Shown: piece by piece, positions 1 to 12,063 of the stretch
How positions within the stretch are numbered: the first letter of the stretch is position 1
Layout of the letters: each line of letters starts with the position of its first letter
NCBI GenBank assembly: GCA_025457615.1
Contig: JALOTZ010000019.1
Coordinates: 1 to 64,000, forward strand
Reading direction: 5' to 3'
Length of the DNA stretch: 64,000 bases
Source: Verrucomicrobiota bacterium
Lineage (GTDB): Bacteria > Verrucomicrobiota > Verrucomicrobiia > Limisphaerales > DSYF01
The notes under the pieces: generated by a model
What the model was told of the DNA's origin: nothing
Databases searched by the model: none
What the model saw: only the letters and a program-made list of their open reading frames with translations
Made by a program: the position numbers and the translations under genes

Positions 1-816
1 GAGCAGATCGTCGGATTGATTCGAGACCCACCAGAGCGCGGCGCGTTCGCGCAGGAAGTAGCCGCGCAGATCGGGCAGGGGGAAAGCGGTTTCCTGGAAC
101 GCGAGTTCAGGCAACTCGACGCGGACCGGCACCGGTGGTGCGGGAAGACGTTCGATCCGTGCGGCGGCCGGGGTTGGTCGAACCGGCTCGGTTGTGTGCC
201 TGGCTGTCTTGCGTGCGGCGGCGGCGCGTTGCTCGCGTTGACGGCGCTGCTCGGCGAGGCGGGCCATCGCTTCCTGTCGGCGTTCCTCCGCTTCGGTTCG
301 CTTTTGTTCCTTGCGCAGTTGGCGGCGTTCGTAACTTTCGAACTCGGCCAGTGCCACCGGATCAGTTTGCGACATCACCCGCCCCGGCGGTGAGAACTGG
401 AATCGCAACGCCTCAGCCATGCCCACCAAATTGTTCTCCACCCAGGCGAGCGGGGACTCGCGTGGTCCGAACGGCGGTTCCTGATCGATGATCGGCTTGT
501 CCCCGCGCGGATTGGGCTTAATCCAGAACCCGGTGAAGGTGCTGCCGTTGGGGGGGAACTGCTTGATCCAGGTGTTGAGTTTGGCGCGAATGGAATTGCG
601 ATGGAACGAGGTCACCGACGCCTGCTGTTGCCCGTTGCTCTCCAGGGTCCAGGTCAATTGTTCCCCCCCGGTGACCCGCACCAGCACTCGGGCAACCACG
701 CCTCGATCCCGTGGGGACCTCCAGACCAACTCGGCAAGGTTTTTGACTTGGTCGAAGGTCACGCGCAAGCTCAGCGGCGCGGAATCCAGACTCGATGAAC
801 CTTGCGTGTGCGGCAT
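1..816 (-). CDS. Hypothetical protein, C-terminus beyond window
   Basis: An open frame runs on the minus strand from an ATG at 816 to the window edge, giving 272 codons with no stop. The product begins MPHTQGSSSLDSAPLSL. Its first roughly 110 residues look like a folded domain with several Trp, including the short strings LTWTLES and NTWIKQF. Residues about 165-215 are a highly charged Arg/Glu/Gln/Ala stretch (for example QLRKEQKRTEAEERR) that should form a long helix or coiled coil. A Pro-rich linker follows, then a second folded-looking part (PDLRGYFLRERAALWWV). There is no signal peptide and no convincing ribosome-binding site before 816, so the start is uncertain. I do not recognise the family. 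The coding call rests on the long open frame and protein-like composition. Confidence 0.6.
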   Translation of the reverse strand, partial: MPHTQGSSSLDSAPLSLRVTFDQVKNLAELVWRSPRDRGVVARVLVRVTGGEQLTWTLESNGQQQASVTSFHRNSIRAKLNTWIKQFPPNGSTFTGFWIKPNPRGDKPIIDQEPPFGPRESPLAWVENNLVGMAEALRFQFSPPGRVMSQTDPVALAEFESYERRQLRKEQKRTEAEERRQEAMARLAEQRRQREQRAAAARKTARHTTEPVRPTPAAARIERLPAPPVPVRVELPELAFQETAFPLPDLRGYFLRERAALWWVSNQSDDLL

Positions 817-1367
817 CCGGGAAAGGGTGCGGAATCCTTTGCGACCGAAGCAACGGAAAAGGCGGCGGGGGCGGGCACGCGAACGCCTTGGAAATCTGGA
901 GCGCAAAATTCATTCCGCCCCGCTGGCAGACTGAAGTCCACGCGCGGCTGGACAGCAAAGGTGCGTCACCATGGAAATCAAGGCCCAGTCCCGGGTGGGG
1001 GAACTTGTCCGAGCGCAACAGTGACAACCGCGCCTCGCGCAAGGCTTGGGGGCGCGCGCTCCTGCTCCTATCTTACCGGTTCAAGGTGGATAAGATTCAG
1101 GCGAACGATGATTGTGAAGTTGCGCCGGAGTGGTGAGCTTGCCTGTGGGAAAGCGCCAGAGGGCTGGCGCAGTCCAAAACCTGGCGGATTCTCGGACGCC
1201 CCCAAGTTGCGCGAAGCGTCCTGGACTGCGGCAGTCCTCTGCCGCTTTTCAACGCGCCCATTCCTCCCCCAACGGCAACCCAGGCGCATGGATGACTTTG
1301 AGGCTGCTCCAGGCACCCGACGATTCGTGGTGGACGAACTCGGGTAGGTTTCCCTAGCGTTTGCCTC
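817..1367. other. Gene-free stretch with a palindromic repeat pair
   Basis: I see no convincing gene between the two divergent genes. Frames that stay open here run antisense to, or out of, the neighbouring genes and have unconvincing composition. The recognisable content is a pair of hairpins at 1153-1170 and 1228-1245, described separately. The rest is GC-rich sequence without an evident promoter motif. Confidence 0.5.
1148..1250. repeat. REP/BIME-like pair of inverted hairpins
   Basis: Two perfect 7-bp hairpins lie 57 bp apart. The first is GCGCCAG-AGGG-CTGGCGC at 1153-1170, the second GCGGCAG-TCCT-CTGCCGC at 1228-1245. Read on opposite strands, the flanks also match: AAAGC before each stem and GCAGTCCA around the far side. 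The whole is therefore a large imperfect inverted repeat with arms of about 33 bases. The two stems differ by a C-G to G-C swap that preserves pairing. This is the layout of REP/BIME elements. Whether the family is dispersed in this genome cannot be decided from the window. Confidence 0.6.
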
Positions 1368-1871
1368 ATGAATCCATCCGGCGCCGATCTGCGGAAGCTG
1401 TCGCCCGAACAACTCGAACAACTCGGCCAGGACAGCCTGCGCGAACATCTGCTGGCCCAGGCCGTGGTGGCACATCAAAAGTACTGCCCGCTGACCTTCG
1501 ACAAGCTCGACGCCCTGCTGCACGACCCGGACTGCGTGCGTTACCCGGTCCGGCTGGTTTACGAGTTCGGGGAGATGGCCCCGCACCAGTTCGCCCAGCC
1601 GGATGTGGATCCCCGAAGCCAGGACCAAGGCGGACGGGTGCTGTATCTGCGACCCCTGTTGCGGGACCACCCGGACAAGGTGGTGCTGGCGGTGGCCTAC
1701 ATGATTCCCCTGATCAACTACGGCCAGATCATAAACGACGATCACTGTTGCCTTTACGGCGCCACCCTTCTGGGCCGGCTCGAATCGGAGTTCTACCGCG
1801 AGATCTGCGCCTTGGCCGACTTGGTCGGCGCCGAGATGCGTGTGCAACCTGAAGCCCGGCCCTGCACGTAG
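1368..1871 (+). CDS. Hypothetical protein, 167 aa
   Basis: This is a 167-residue soluble-looking protein starting MNPSGADLRKLSPEQLEQL. The N-terminal third is a run of amphipathic helices. It contains LVYEFGEMAPHQFAQ near the middle, then a Leu/Val-rich core (VVLAVAYMIPLINYGQI) and ends in a helical region (YREICALADLVGAEMR). There is no signal peptide and no recognisable catalytic motif. The opposite strand is also open over this stretch, but its translation is low-complexity and Gln/Gly-rich, so I prefer this strand. The gene stands alone: more than 340 bases separate it from the next gene. I do not recognise the family. Confidence 0.6.
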   Translation: MNPSGADLRKLSPEQLEQLGQDSLREHLLAQAVVAHQKYCPLTFDKLDALLHDPDCVRYPVRLVYEFGEMAPHQFAQPDVDPRSQDQGGRVLYLRPLLRDHPDKVVLAVAYMIPLINYGQIINDDHCCLYGATLLGRLESEFYREICALADLVGAEMRVQPEARPCT

Positions 1872-2214
1872 GCCGGGGACTTCGAGCCAAAGCCTGGGGT
1901 TTCTCAAGTGAATGCTCTCGGGACGCCGGCTTCAATCGGCGGCAGGCTTCCGATTGTGCCGTGGTTTGCACAGGCCTCGATGCCCGTCCGGCTGGCGCGG
2001 GTTGCTACCAAATGGATCTCGCGTTCCTGCGCGCTTTTCCCAGCCCATCGAGCCGCCCACACTCTGGCCCAAGCCAGAACCCGAGATTTGCCTCTGTGAA
2101 TAGCTGTGAATAACTTTGTGTTGCCTTCTCAAAGATGGGTGGGACGGTAAACCCAGCAGTAAAACCGTAACCCTTAGCAGCACGGAAGTAATCCGTTCAA
2201 ACCGCAGGTGACTT
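1872..2214. other. Gene-free stretch upstream of the PEP-CTERM gene
   Basis: No gene is apparent. I looked for a sigma-54 type -24/-12 element, which controls some PEP-CTERM genes in other bacteria, and did not find one. The only functional signal I can support is a Shine-Dalgarno-like AGGTGA at about 2206-2211, just before the ATG at 2215. Confidence 0.4.
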
Positions 2215-2952
2215 ATGACGAAAGAATTTAGCAAGTGCAGTGCCTTCATGGGACTTTCCTTGGGCGTTGCTCTCTACATCGCTGGTTCGGCAACCCTTCC
2301 GGCGGATATTCCCACCATAATCGCCTATAAGGCGAATGCGCCGCAGGGAGCGGTGACCAATGCGTTTTCGGCTGGTGATTTCCAACAGACTTCGGAGGGC
2401 CTGCTGGCGTTGACTCATTCCGTCACAAACGCGGGAATTTGGGGTGGGACTGCGGATTTTGCGGTTCAAGAGCTTAGGTACGACCTGGATCCGATCGTCT
2501 ATAACAACATCCTGATGTGGAATAATTCGGCGGTTGATCAGGCGTACGTCGTCACGATCACCCTACCAACCACGTTCGCGGCACCGAACCAGATTCGCGG
2601 GAGCATTGACACCTCGGTTATCGGCACCGGTACGCTAATCTCGGCCCCGGTGGGCGGTGCGATCTACTCGGCCTTGATTGATGGCAACTTGGTCGAAACC
2701 CTCCAAGATTATCCCTTCACCTTGGGAACGTCGCAGCCCGCTACCAGTTCCTCGGCCGCATTCGGTTGGGATCTGAGCAATATCCCGGTCAACACCTCGA
2801 TTGGAATCAGGCTGGAATTCACCCTGTCACCGGGCGATTACGCCGCGATTATCAGCGACTTCGAGGTGGTGGACGTGATTCCCGAGCCCAGCACGTTCGC
2901 TCTGCTTGGTCTTGGGTTCATGACACTGGCCATGGCTCGCCGGCGCGCCTGA
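2215..2952 (+). CDS. PEP-CTERM sorted exported protein
   Basis: The 245-residue protein has a basic N-terminus followed by a hydrophobic signal sequence (FMGLSLGVALYIAGSATL). A Thr/Ser/Asn-rich beta-type domain spans roughly residues 35-215. The C-terminus is a textbook PEP-CTERM signal: VIPEPST, then a hydrophobic helix (FALLGLGFMTLAMA) and the terminal basic cluster RRRA. In this family the tail is recognised by an exosortase (EpsH-type) that processes and sorts the protein at the cell envelope, usually in bacteria that make exopolysaccharide. No exosortase gene is in the window. The middle domain is unrecognised, so the function is unknown. The start is supported by a ribosome-binding site, and a strong terminator follows. 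Confidence 0.85.
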   Translation: MTKEFSKCSAFMGLSLGVALYIAGSATLPADIPTIIAYKANAPQGAVTNAFSAGDFQQTSEGLLALTHSVTNAGIWGGTADFAVQELRYDLDPIVYNNILMWNNSAVDQAYVVTITLPTTFAAPNQIRGSIDTSVIGTGTLISAPVGGAIYSALIDGNLVETLQDYPFTLGTSQPATSSSAAFGWDLSNIPVNTSIGIRLEFTLSPGDYAAIISDFEVVDVIPEPSTFALLGLGFMTLAMARRRA

Positions 2953-2975
2953 ACTGTTCACCCCTTTCGCATCAG

Positions 2976-3008
2976 CCCGTCAACCACCTTCCGGTTGGCG
3001 GGTTTTTT
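2976..3008 (+). terminator. Rho-independent terminator of the PEP-CTERM gene
   Basis: A 10-bp stem (2976-2985 with 2993-3002, one T-G pair) closes a 7-base loop and is followed immediately by six T. It begins 24 bases after the stop of the PEP-CTERM gene. Confidence 0.85.
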
Positions 3009-3435
3009 GTTTTTCGAACCAGCCAGGCCCGGGGATTTACCGGTGTGCGCTCCGCATTCGTTGTTCTGGCTTTCCGGGCCGACTTGAGCAAGCTTGGAGT
3101 CGTTCAAACCAAACCCAGTTGAGTTTGAGCCACCAAGATCCGGGCGCGCCGCCCACGGACCACCGCTGCGAAGACTTCCTTTCTCCGCCCCAGACTGTCC
3201 CGGACAATTGCGAACTCCCGTGCCCCCTTTTCTGCCGCCTGGAGCACAAGGTTGCAGACGGCTGATTGGGAGAACCATGCAATCAAGGCGGTGATGGCCG
3301 GGTGGTCGTGAAGGGCTGTCGATTGGTGGCGAGTGGTCGAATCGAGCCCCCAAACGCAGACCGCCCCGGCTTCCCGGGGCGGCTGCGTGAACCCAATAAG
3401 GGGCGGTGAGACCCGGCCCCGCATTGAGAAAGGTC
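3009..3435. other. Gene-free stretch between convergent genes
   Basis: Apart from the hairpin at 3355-3387, no feature is convincing. A minus-strand frame at 3104-3424 (106 codons) has a moderately protein-like C-terminal half (REFAIVRDSLGRRKEVFAAV) but an implausible N-terminus, and its start overlaps the ppdK terminator. It may be a relic or chance; I leave it unannotated. Confidence 0.35.
3355..3387 (-). terminator. Hairpin after ppdK, probable terminator
   Basis: A perfect 9-bp GC stem (3361-3369 with 3374-3382, 4-base loop) is extended by 5 bp across one bulged A. It sits about 50 bases past the ppdK stop. On the minus strand the stem is followed by only three T, so termination may be weak or factor-assisted. 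Confidence 0.5.
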
Positions 3436-6177
<2,742 letters not shown>

Positions 6178-6380
6178 AGAATAGTGTAGGTGTCGTGCTT
6201 AGATTTCCTGGGAAATGTCCTCAGAAAAGGTGAGCAATTCTAAGGACCTCCGAACCGCTGTCAACGCATGTTTCCCCCTGCCCACCCATTCTGGCCCGGC
6301 GCGGCTCCCTGCGCCGCAGCACCCCCGCCGCGGAAGGCGATTCTCGATATTCCAGCGACCTGATTCCAGGCGAAGCGGCT

Positions 6381-6433
6381 GCGGGTCGCCCGTCCTCCGT
6401 GGCAGAGCCACTGCGGAGGGTGGACGGACCCGC
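6381..6433. repeat. Long imperfect hairpin, REP-like
   Basis: An outer perfect 7-bp stem GCGGGTC/GACCCGC (6381-6387 with 6427-6433) encloses CGT/ACG, then CCTCCG/CGGAGG (6394-6399 with 6414-6419) and TGGC/GCCA with an AGA loop. It is nearly symmetric, so it would fold on either strand. It resembles a dispersed palindromic element more than a terminator, because no T-tract follows. Confidence 0.5.
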
Positions 6434-6520
6434 GCTCCAAATGAGAAGGGCTGGCCCCCGGCAACCCGGCGGGGCACTCCCACGGGCAGCGTTCATATCT
6501 ACGCATCTCGATATGATGAT

Positions 6521-6549
6521 TTGACAAGGTGGAATTCCTCCTTAGGCTT
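6521..6549 (+). promoter_or_regulatory. Candidate metH promoter, possibly leaderless
   Basis: A perfect -35 hexamer TTGACA (6521-6526) is followed after 16 bases by TAGGCT, a poor match to TATAAT. Transcription would begin within a few bases of the metH ATG at 6560. The gene has no Shine-Dalgarno sequence, which is consistent with a leaderless transcript. The weak -10 keeps this tentative. Confidence 0.3.
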
Positions 6550-6559
6550 TGACCCCTAA

Positions 6560-9500
6560 ATGAATGCAGCCACCAGCCAGAGGGACCGGGGCGCGACCGA
6601 GGCGCTCCGCGCCCTGTTGCGTGAGCGCATTGTGGTGCTGGACGGGGCGATGGGCACGGTGCTGCAGGGGTACAAGCTGGATGAAGCCGCCTTCCGGGGC
6701 GAGCGCTTCGCCGATTGGACCGGCAAGGATCTCAAGGGCAATAACGAACTGCTCCAATTAACCCGGCCGGAGGTCATCGAAGAGGTGCATCGCCGCTATC
6801 TCGAGGCGGGCGCCGACATCATCGAGACCAACACCTTCTCGGCCACGACCATCGGCCAGCATGATTTCTTCTTCCGGCATGCCGAGGGGCGGAAGGATCA
6901 GGCCTATTTCGATCAAGTCATCAACGACCCCACCCTGCGGGAGCTGGCCCGGGACCTGAACCTGGCCGGCGTCAGGGTGGCGCGCAAAGCCGCCGACGAA
7001 GTCGCTGCGCGGACCCGCCAGCGGCGGTTCGTCGCGGGCACCATCGGTCCCCTGCCCGTCACCTGTTCCCTGTCACCGGACGTGAACGACCCTGGTTTCC
7101 GCTCCGTCCGGTTTACCCAGCTTTGCCAGGCTTACCGCGAACAAGTCGAGTCCTTGCTGGACGGAGGTGTCGATCTGTTGCTCGTGGAAACGATCTTCGA
7201 CACGCTCAACGCCAAAGCCGCGTTGTTCGCCATCGAAGAGGTCTTCGCCGCCAGAGCCCTCCGCGCTCCGCACGCCGCGTTCCGCGTTCCAATCATGATT
7301 TCCGGCACGATCACCGACCGGGCCGGCCGCACCCTGAGCGGACAGACGGTCGAAGCGTTCTGGAATTCCGTGGCCCACGCCAATCCAATCAGCGTCGGGT
7401 TCAACTGCGCGTTGGGACCGGACCTGCTACGGCCCTACGTGGAGGAGATCGCGCGCCTGGCGGACACGCAGGTCTGCATCTATCCCAATGCGGGCCTGCC
7501 GGATCCCCTCTCCCGCACCGGTTTTCCGGAGACGCCGGAAACACTCGCCCCGCAGATCCGCGGCTGGGCGGAGAACGGCTGGCTGAACATCGTGGGCGGC
7601 TGCTGCGGCACCACGCCGGACCATATCCGGGCCATAGCCGAGGCGATCCGCGGCCTGCCGCCCCGAGCCATCCCCCACCGGGAGCCGGCCCTGCGGCTCA
7701 GCGGCATGGAGGCCTTCACCCAGACTCCGGAATCGAACTTCCTTAACATCGGCGAGCGCACCAACGTGGCCGGGTCACCCAAGTTCAAGAAACTGATCCT
7801 CGACGGGCATTTCGAGGAATCCTTGTCCATCGCCAAGCAGCAGGTGGAGAACGGGGCCCAGGTCATCGACGTCTGCATGGACGAGGGCATGCTCGATGGC
7901 GCGGCCGCCATGACGCGCTTCCTCAACATGGTCGCGTCCGAGCCGGACATCGCCAGGGTGCCCGTGATGGTGGACTCGTCAAAATGGAGCGTGCTTGAAG
8001 CCGGCCTGCGCGTCCTCCAGGGCAAGGGCATCGTCAATTCCATCTCGCTCAAGGAGGGCGAGGACAGGTTCCTGGAACAGGCCCGCCTGGTACGGCGCTA
8101 CGGCGCGGCAGTGGTGGTGATGGCCTTTGACGAGCGGGGGCAGTCCGATTCGTTCGAGCGGCGGATCGAAGTCTGCAAACGCAGTTACGACCTTCTGGTG
8201 GAAAAGGCCGGCTTCCCGCCGCAGGACATCATCTTCGACCCGAACGTTCTCACGGTGGGCACCGGCATCGAGGAACACAACAACTACGCGGTGGATTTCA
8301 TCCGGGCCACCCACTGGATCAAACACCATCTGCCCCATGCCAAGGTGAGCGGGGGCATCAGCAATGTGAGTTTCAGCTTCCGCGGGAACAACGCGGTGCG
8401 CGAAGCCATGCACTCGGCTTTCCTCTTCCATGCCATCCAGGCCGGATTGGACATGGGCATTGTCAACCCGGGCATGCTGGCGGTTTATGAAGAGATCGAG
8501 CCCGAACTGCGCGAACTCGTGGAGGACGTCCTGCTGAACCGGCGCGCCGAGGCCACGGAGCGACTCGTGAATTTCGGCGAACGGCTCAAGTCCCAGGCGT
8601 CCCAGGCATCGCAGGAGCCACAGACCGAGGCCTGGCGCCGTGAAGCGGTCGAAAAGCGTCTGGAGCACGCGCTGGTCAAGGGCATCGACACCTACATCCA
8701 CGAAGACACCGAGGAAGCCCGCGCCAAGCTCGGCAAGCCCCTCCTCGTGATCGAAGGGCCGCTCATGAACGGCATGAATGTGGTCGGCGACCTGTTCGGC
8801 TCCGGAAAGATGTTCCTGCCCCAGGTGGTCAAGTCTGCCCGGGTGATGAAGAAGGCGGTGGCCTATCTGACCCCGTTCATGGAAGCCGAGAAAGCCGCGC
8901 AAGCGGCAGCCGGCCAGGCGGTCAAGGCCCAGGGCAAGGTGCTCCTGGCCACCGTCAAGGGCGATGTCCACGACATCGGCAAGAACATCGTGGGCGTCGT
9001 CCTGGCCTGCAACAACTACGAGGTCATCGACCTGGGCGTCATGGTGCCCTGCGAAAAGATCCTGGAGATCGCCTCGAAGGAGCAGGTGGAAATCATCGGC
9101 CTGAGCGGGCTGATTACCCCATCCTTGGACGAGATGCAGCATGTGGCGCGCGAGATGGAACGCCTGGGATTCAAAGTCCCTCTGCTCATCGGCGGCGCCA
9201 CCACCAGCAAGGCCCACACGGCGGTCAAGATTGCCCCCAGCTATAGCGCACCCGTGGTGCACGTTCTCGATGCCAGCCGCGCCGTGCCGGTCGTCAGCAG
9301 CCTCATCTCGCCCGAGCTCAAGCCCGCCTTCGTGCAGCAGGTGCGCGAGGACTACGACAAGGCCCGCGCCGCCCACGGCGGCCAGCCGCAGAAGCTGCTC
9401 AGCCTCGATCAAGCCCGCGCCAACAAACCGAAGCTGAACTACACCGTCCTCCCCCACCCCGAGTTCACCGGCCTCCGGATCCTCACTTCCGGGCCCATCT

Positions 9501-10447
9501 CCGATCCCCGATCTCCCCTTTCCGAAATCCGTCTGGCAGACGTGGTTCCCTTCATCGACTGGACCCCGTTCTTCCACACCTGGGAGCTGCGCGGCGTTTA
9601 TCCCAAGATTCTCGATCACGAACGGCACGGCCAGGAAGCCCGCAGACTCTTTGCCGACGCCCAGGAACTCCTCGCTGAGATCGTCAGCCGGAACCTCCTC
9701 CAGCTCCGCGCCGTTTACGGCTTGTTCCCCGCCAACGCGGTCGGCGACGACGTGGAACTCTACACCGACGAGACCCGCACGCAGCCACTGGCCACCTTCC
9801 ACTTCCTGCGCCAGCAATTGGATAAGGAGGACGGCAGCCCGAACTGGTGCCTCGCGGACTTTGTGGCTCCGCGATCCTCCCCGATCTCCGATCTCAAGTC
9901 TCAGATTTCAACTCCCCCATCGCCCGCCCCCGCCGACCATATCGGCGCCTTCGCGGTGACGGCGGGCATCGGCCTGGACGACCTCGTCAAGCGCTTCAAG
10001 GCTGGACACGACGATTACAACGCCATCATGGCCGAGGCGCTCGCGGACCGTTTGGCCGAAGCCTTGGCCGAATACCTGCACAAGCGCGTACGCGACGAAT
10101 GGAGTTACGGCCGGACCGAACTGCTCGGCACCGAGGACCTGATCGCCGAGAAATATCTCGGCATCCGGCCCGCTGCGGGCTATCCCGCCTGCCCCGACCA
10201 CACGGAGAAGGGTATTCTCTGGGAACTGCTCGAGGTCGAGAAACACACCGGCATGAAACTCACCGAAAGCTTCGCCATGTGGCCCGGCAGCAGCGTCAGC
10301 GGACTCTACTTCGCCCACCCGGAGTCAAAATACTTCGCCGTCGGCAAACTCGATCGGAATCAACTCGAGGACTACGCCCGGCGCAAGGGCAAGACGGTGG
10401 AAGAGATGGAGCGCTGGCTCGGCCCCTGGCTCGGCTACACGCCGTGA
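6560..10447 (+). CDS. metH: Cobalamin-dependent methionine synthase
   Basis: The 1295-residue protein transfers the methyl group of 5-methyltetrahydrofolate to homocysteine through a bound corrinoid. All four modules are visible. The homocysteine/zinc barrel (residues about 15-365) ends in the zinc motif [10 protein letters not shown] near 347. The pterin barrel starts at [18 protein letters not shown]. The B12 module carries GDVHDIGKN with the lower-ligand His at about 804. The C-terminal reactivation domain has the AdoMet-binding signature [13 protein letters not shown]. Length is slightly above the usual 1230 or so. The excess lies mostly in two low-complexity linkers, about residues 976-991 and 1104-1125, whose DNA looks like intergenic repeat (see findings). 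No Shine-Dalgarno precedes the ATG, which directly follows a TAA. The gene is monocistronic. Confidence 0.97.
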   Translation: MNAATSQRDRGATEALRALLRERIVVLDGAMGTVLQGYKLDEAAFRGERFADWTGKDLKGNNELLQLTRPEVIEEVHRRYLEAGADIIETNTFSATTIGQHDFFFRHAEGRKDQAYFDQVINDPTLRELARDLNLAGVRVARKAADEVAARTRQRRFVAGTIGPLPVTCSLSPDVNDPGFRSVRFTQLCQAYREQVESLLDGGVDLLLVETIFDTLNAKAALFAIEEVFAARALRAPHAAFRVPIMISGTITDRAGRTLSGQTVEAFWNSVAHANPISVGFNCALGPDLLRPYVEEIARLADTQVCIYPNAGLPDPLSRTGFPETPETLAPQIRGWAENGWLNIVGGCCGTTPDHIRAIAEAIRGLPPRAIPHREPALRLSGMEAFTQTPESNFLNIGERTNVAGSPKFKKLILDGHFEESLSIAKQQVENGAQVIDVCMDEGMLDGAAAMTRFLNMVASEPDIARVPVMVDSSKWSVLEAGLRVLQGKGIVNSISLKEGEDRFLEQARLVRRYGAAVVVMAFDERGQSDSFERRIEVCKRSYDLLVEKAGFPPQDIIFDPNVLTVGTGIEEHNNYAVDFIRATHWIKHHLPHAKVSGGISNVSFSFRGNNAVREAMHSAFLFHAIQAGLDMGIVNPGMLAVYEEIEPELRELVEDVLLNRRAEATERLVNFGERLKSQASQASQEPQTEAWRREAVEKRLEHALVKGIDTYIHEDTEEARAKLGKPLLVIEGPLMNGMNVVGDLFGSGKMFLPQVVKSARVMKKAVAYLTPFMEAEKAAQAAAGQAVKAQGKVLLATVKGDVHDIGKNIVGVVLACNNYEVIDLGVMVPCEKILEIASKEQVEIIGLSGLITPSLDEMQHVAREMERLGFKVPLLIGGATTSKAHTAVKIAPSYSAPVVHVLDASRAVPVVSSLISPELKPAFVQQVREDYDKARAAHGGQPQKLLSLDQARANKPKLNYTVLPHPEFTGLRILTSGPISDPRSPLSEIRLADVVPFIDWTPFFHTWELRGVYPKILDHERHGQEARRLFADAQELLAEIVSRNLLQLRAVYGLFPANAVGDDVELYTDETRTQPLATFHFLRQQLDKEDGSPNWCLADFVAPRSSPISDLKSQISTPPSPAPADHIGAFAVTAGIGLDDLVKRFKAGHDDYNAIMAEALADRLAEALAEYLHKRVRDEWSYGRTELLGTEDLIAEKYLGIRPAAGYPACPDHTEKGILWELLEVEKHTGMKLTESFAMWPGSSVSGLYFAHPESKYFAVGKLDRNQLEDYARRKGKTVEEMERWLGPWLGYTP

Positions 10448-11308
10448 GCCGGGACTGCCGGCTGCCTCCCATGACCCGCCTGGAAAAGTAACTGAGCATA
10501 GCTCACGTAAACCCCAGCGCGCGGCGTCCTTCTTCCCGGTCGTCCTTGTTGCTTTTGTCCTTAACGTGTCCGCCGCCCCGCGCCCGACCTGGCCGCCGTG
10601 GCTGTAGCCAGAGCTGGCGCTCCACCGCTTCGACGAGTTGGAGTGGCATCCACCCATGCGCACCAATTTGAACCACATTAAGTGGCCCACGCGACTCAGG
10701 AATCAATAAGTCGAAGACGTCCATTCGACAATCCGACCCAATAACTGCACTTCTTACAACGGCACTGCGGCACTTAACACGTGCACACCGTCCTTATCCC
10801 GGCAACTCCTTGGGTTGGCTCAGGAACACACGCCCATCTCCGAGCCCCAACAGTGGCCACCCGCCGTACGCCAAAGTAACTGTTACCCGGGAGGGTGATA
10901 CCTAGCCCCAGGTAGGCGCTCATGGTTTGACTGTGATCATCGCTGACGCATATTGGTGGTGATGCTGCGATCGGCCAGCAGCGGCAAGGGGTCGCAGTGT
11001 GGCGAGGAGTGGCTGCTCACTTGTCTCGTCCTTTCAGACAGGGCGAAGCGTTTCGGACGTAGAGATTGGGGTCTTGGCATCAATCGTCGCCCTGTCATTG
11101 ACGGCATGACCTGTTGGACATAGGTTCACGCTGTTGGCGGCAACCACGGGAAGTCGGGCACTAGTTAGGCAAGGGTTCGTAGGACGTGCACCATCTCCGC
11201 CCGCTGTTGAATGCGAACTCATTCAACACTGCATTCTGCCTTCTGAAATCCGACATCCTCTCGCCCCGGTGTCTACGGATGTCACACCCCTCCTGATAGA
11301 ATCGGCGC
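10448..11308. other. Long gene-free stretch before the RHS remnants
   Basis: In 860 bases I see no gene I can support. A short frame at 10503-10724 (minus, 73 codons) has a Gly/Arg-rich tail and no recognisable domain. Around 10600-10620 the string GCCAGAGCTGGC recalls the stem of the hairpin at 1153-1170 with two loop bases missing, so degenerate repeat units may be present. The base composition is closer to neutral than in the flanking genes, in keeping with a decayed accessory region. Confidence 0.4.
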
Positions 11309-11785
11309 ATGAAAAATCCAGAGGACCGCACCTCGCGCCGGAGTTTCCTGGGGTTCCTGGCCAGGTTGCCGCTGGTCCCCGCATGCCTGCTCGCACCCAA
11401 GGCTCGGGCACTGTCGCCTGCCGCACCCCGTGCCTGCCTGATGAACGATTGTCCCATTGCGGGCTACCAATCGTTGAGTGCGATAGCCTTTGAGACGGCC
11501 AAAAGGCTTGCAGACAAACTTCGGTTCCGGCAAAAGGAAGCAACGCCAGAGAACATCCCGATCATGAAGACGCCGAGCTTGTTCTGCCGTGTTCTCTGCT
11601 GTTACTTCTCAGCCCACCTGGCGTTGCCCTCAGGTGTCCTGGCCCAGACACCCTTCTACCTGGACCCGCCCACCTTCCCAGCCACGAACACGGTGCGGGT
11701 GACGGTGGCGGACGCGCCGACCAACGTGGCGGTGACGGTCTATTCGACAAAGACAAGGCAACTTTCTGGTCGCTCCCAATGCTAG
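11309..11785 (+). pseudogene. Fused remnant: Tat-signal gene start plus secreted RHS N-terminus
   Basis: The 158-codon frame seems to join two broken genes. Residues 1-30 are a twin-arginine signal (SRRSFLGFLARLPLVPACLL), followed by LMNDCPIAGYQ, which resembles the first strand of a HIRAN domain before similarity is lost. From the internal ATG at 11564 a second N-terminus begins. It has a Sec signal (LFCRVLCCYFSAHLALPSGVLAQ) and then a short beta-rich start (ADAPTNVAVTVY). That second part looks like the beginning of a large secreted RHS/YD-repeat protein. It breaks off near 11740, where another frame continues into the toxin-tip gene at 11779. I read this as a large internal deletion that removed the body of the RHS protein and shifted the frame. 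Confidence 0.5.
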
Positions 11786-12063
11786 CACCGCAAGAGACAG
11801 GCGTGACGGCTGCTCAAGTTAGACAAGGCTTGGCAGCCTTGCGTGCCGCAGTTGATGCGGACTTAACAGAGATGTCATTCCCGAGGAGCTTGGATCGCGA
11901 TCTGAACCGCGCGATTGTGCAAATGAGTGAGCGTCTAACGCCAATGGTGGCTGGAGGAGGTGTGGTGCAAGGGGGCAATGTGCTAAGGGAACATGTTGGT
12001 GCTGGGCGTTACGCCTTCAGGTTAGATCTCGAGAACCTCAGAGGACACAACTTGCGACAATGA
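11779..12063 (+). CDS. Putative RHS C-terminal toxin tip (displaced)
   Basis: The annotated ATG gives 94 residues, but the frame is open upstream to at least 11737 and reads GLFDKDKATFWSLPML. This suggests the tip was once the C-terminus of a longer RHS protein. The domain is a small alpha/beta protein with SLDRDLNRAI in the middle and RFLDLENL-like strands (YAFRLDLENLRGHN) at the end. No known nuclease or ADP-ribosyltransferase motif is evident to me. The toxin call rests on position: it sits between the RHS N-terminal remnant and a small gene overlapping by ATGA, exactly where polymorphic-toxin tips and their immunity genes occur. Activity is unknown, and without an RHS shell it is probably not delivered. 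Confidence 0.45.
   Translation: MLAPQETGVTAAQVRQGLAALRAAVDADLTEMSFPRSLDRDLNRAIVQMSERLTPMVAGGGVVQGGNVLREHVGAGRYAFRLDLENLRGHNLRQ

Larger units (their letters stand above)
6178..6559. other. Divergent ppdK/metH intergenic region
   Basis: The region must hold both promoters. It contains a long GC-rich hairpin (6381-6433), a smaller AT hairpin TCATATC/GATATGA (6493-6499 with 6510-6516) and a TTGACA box at 6521. A GGCAACC string at 6460-6466 recalls SAM-family riboswitches, but I could not build the rest of such a structure around it. Confidence 0.45.

Noticed and set aside
1068-1907. 279-codon minus-strand frame opposite the small gene at 1368
   Set aside because: Its translation is Gln/Gly/Val-rich, and the plus-strand product is more protein-like. 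It also runs through the hairpin repeat at 1153-1245.
2100-2214. Sigma-54 promoter for the PEP-CTERM gene
   Set aside because: No GG-N10-GC type -24/-12 pair at a usable distance could be found.
6440-6500. SAM-type riboswitch before metH, suggested by GGCAACC at 6460
   Set aside because: The surrounding sequence does not form the needed stems (no SAM-I GGUGC-type partner or SAM-IV pattern could be aligned), and the GC-rich context makes the 7-mer likely by chance. A covariance-model search (SAM clan) would settle it.
7979-9817. 612-codon frame opposite metH
   Set aside because: Same reason: antisense shadow of metH with unnatural composition.
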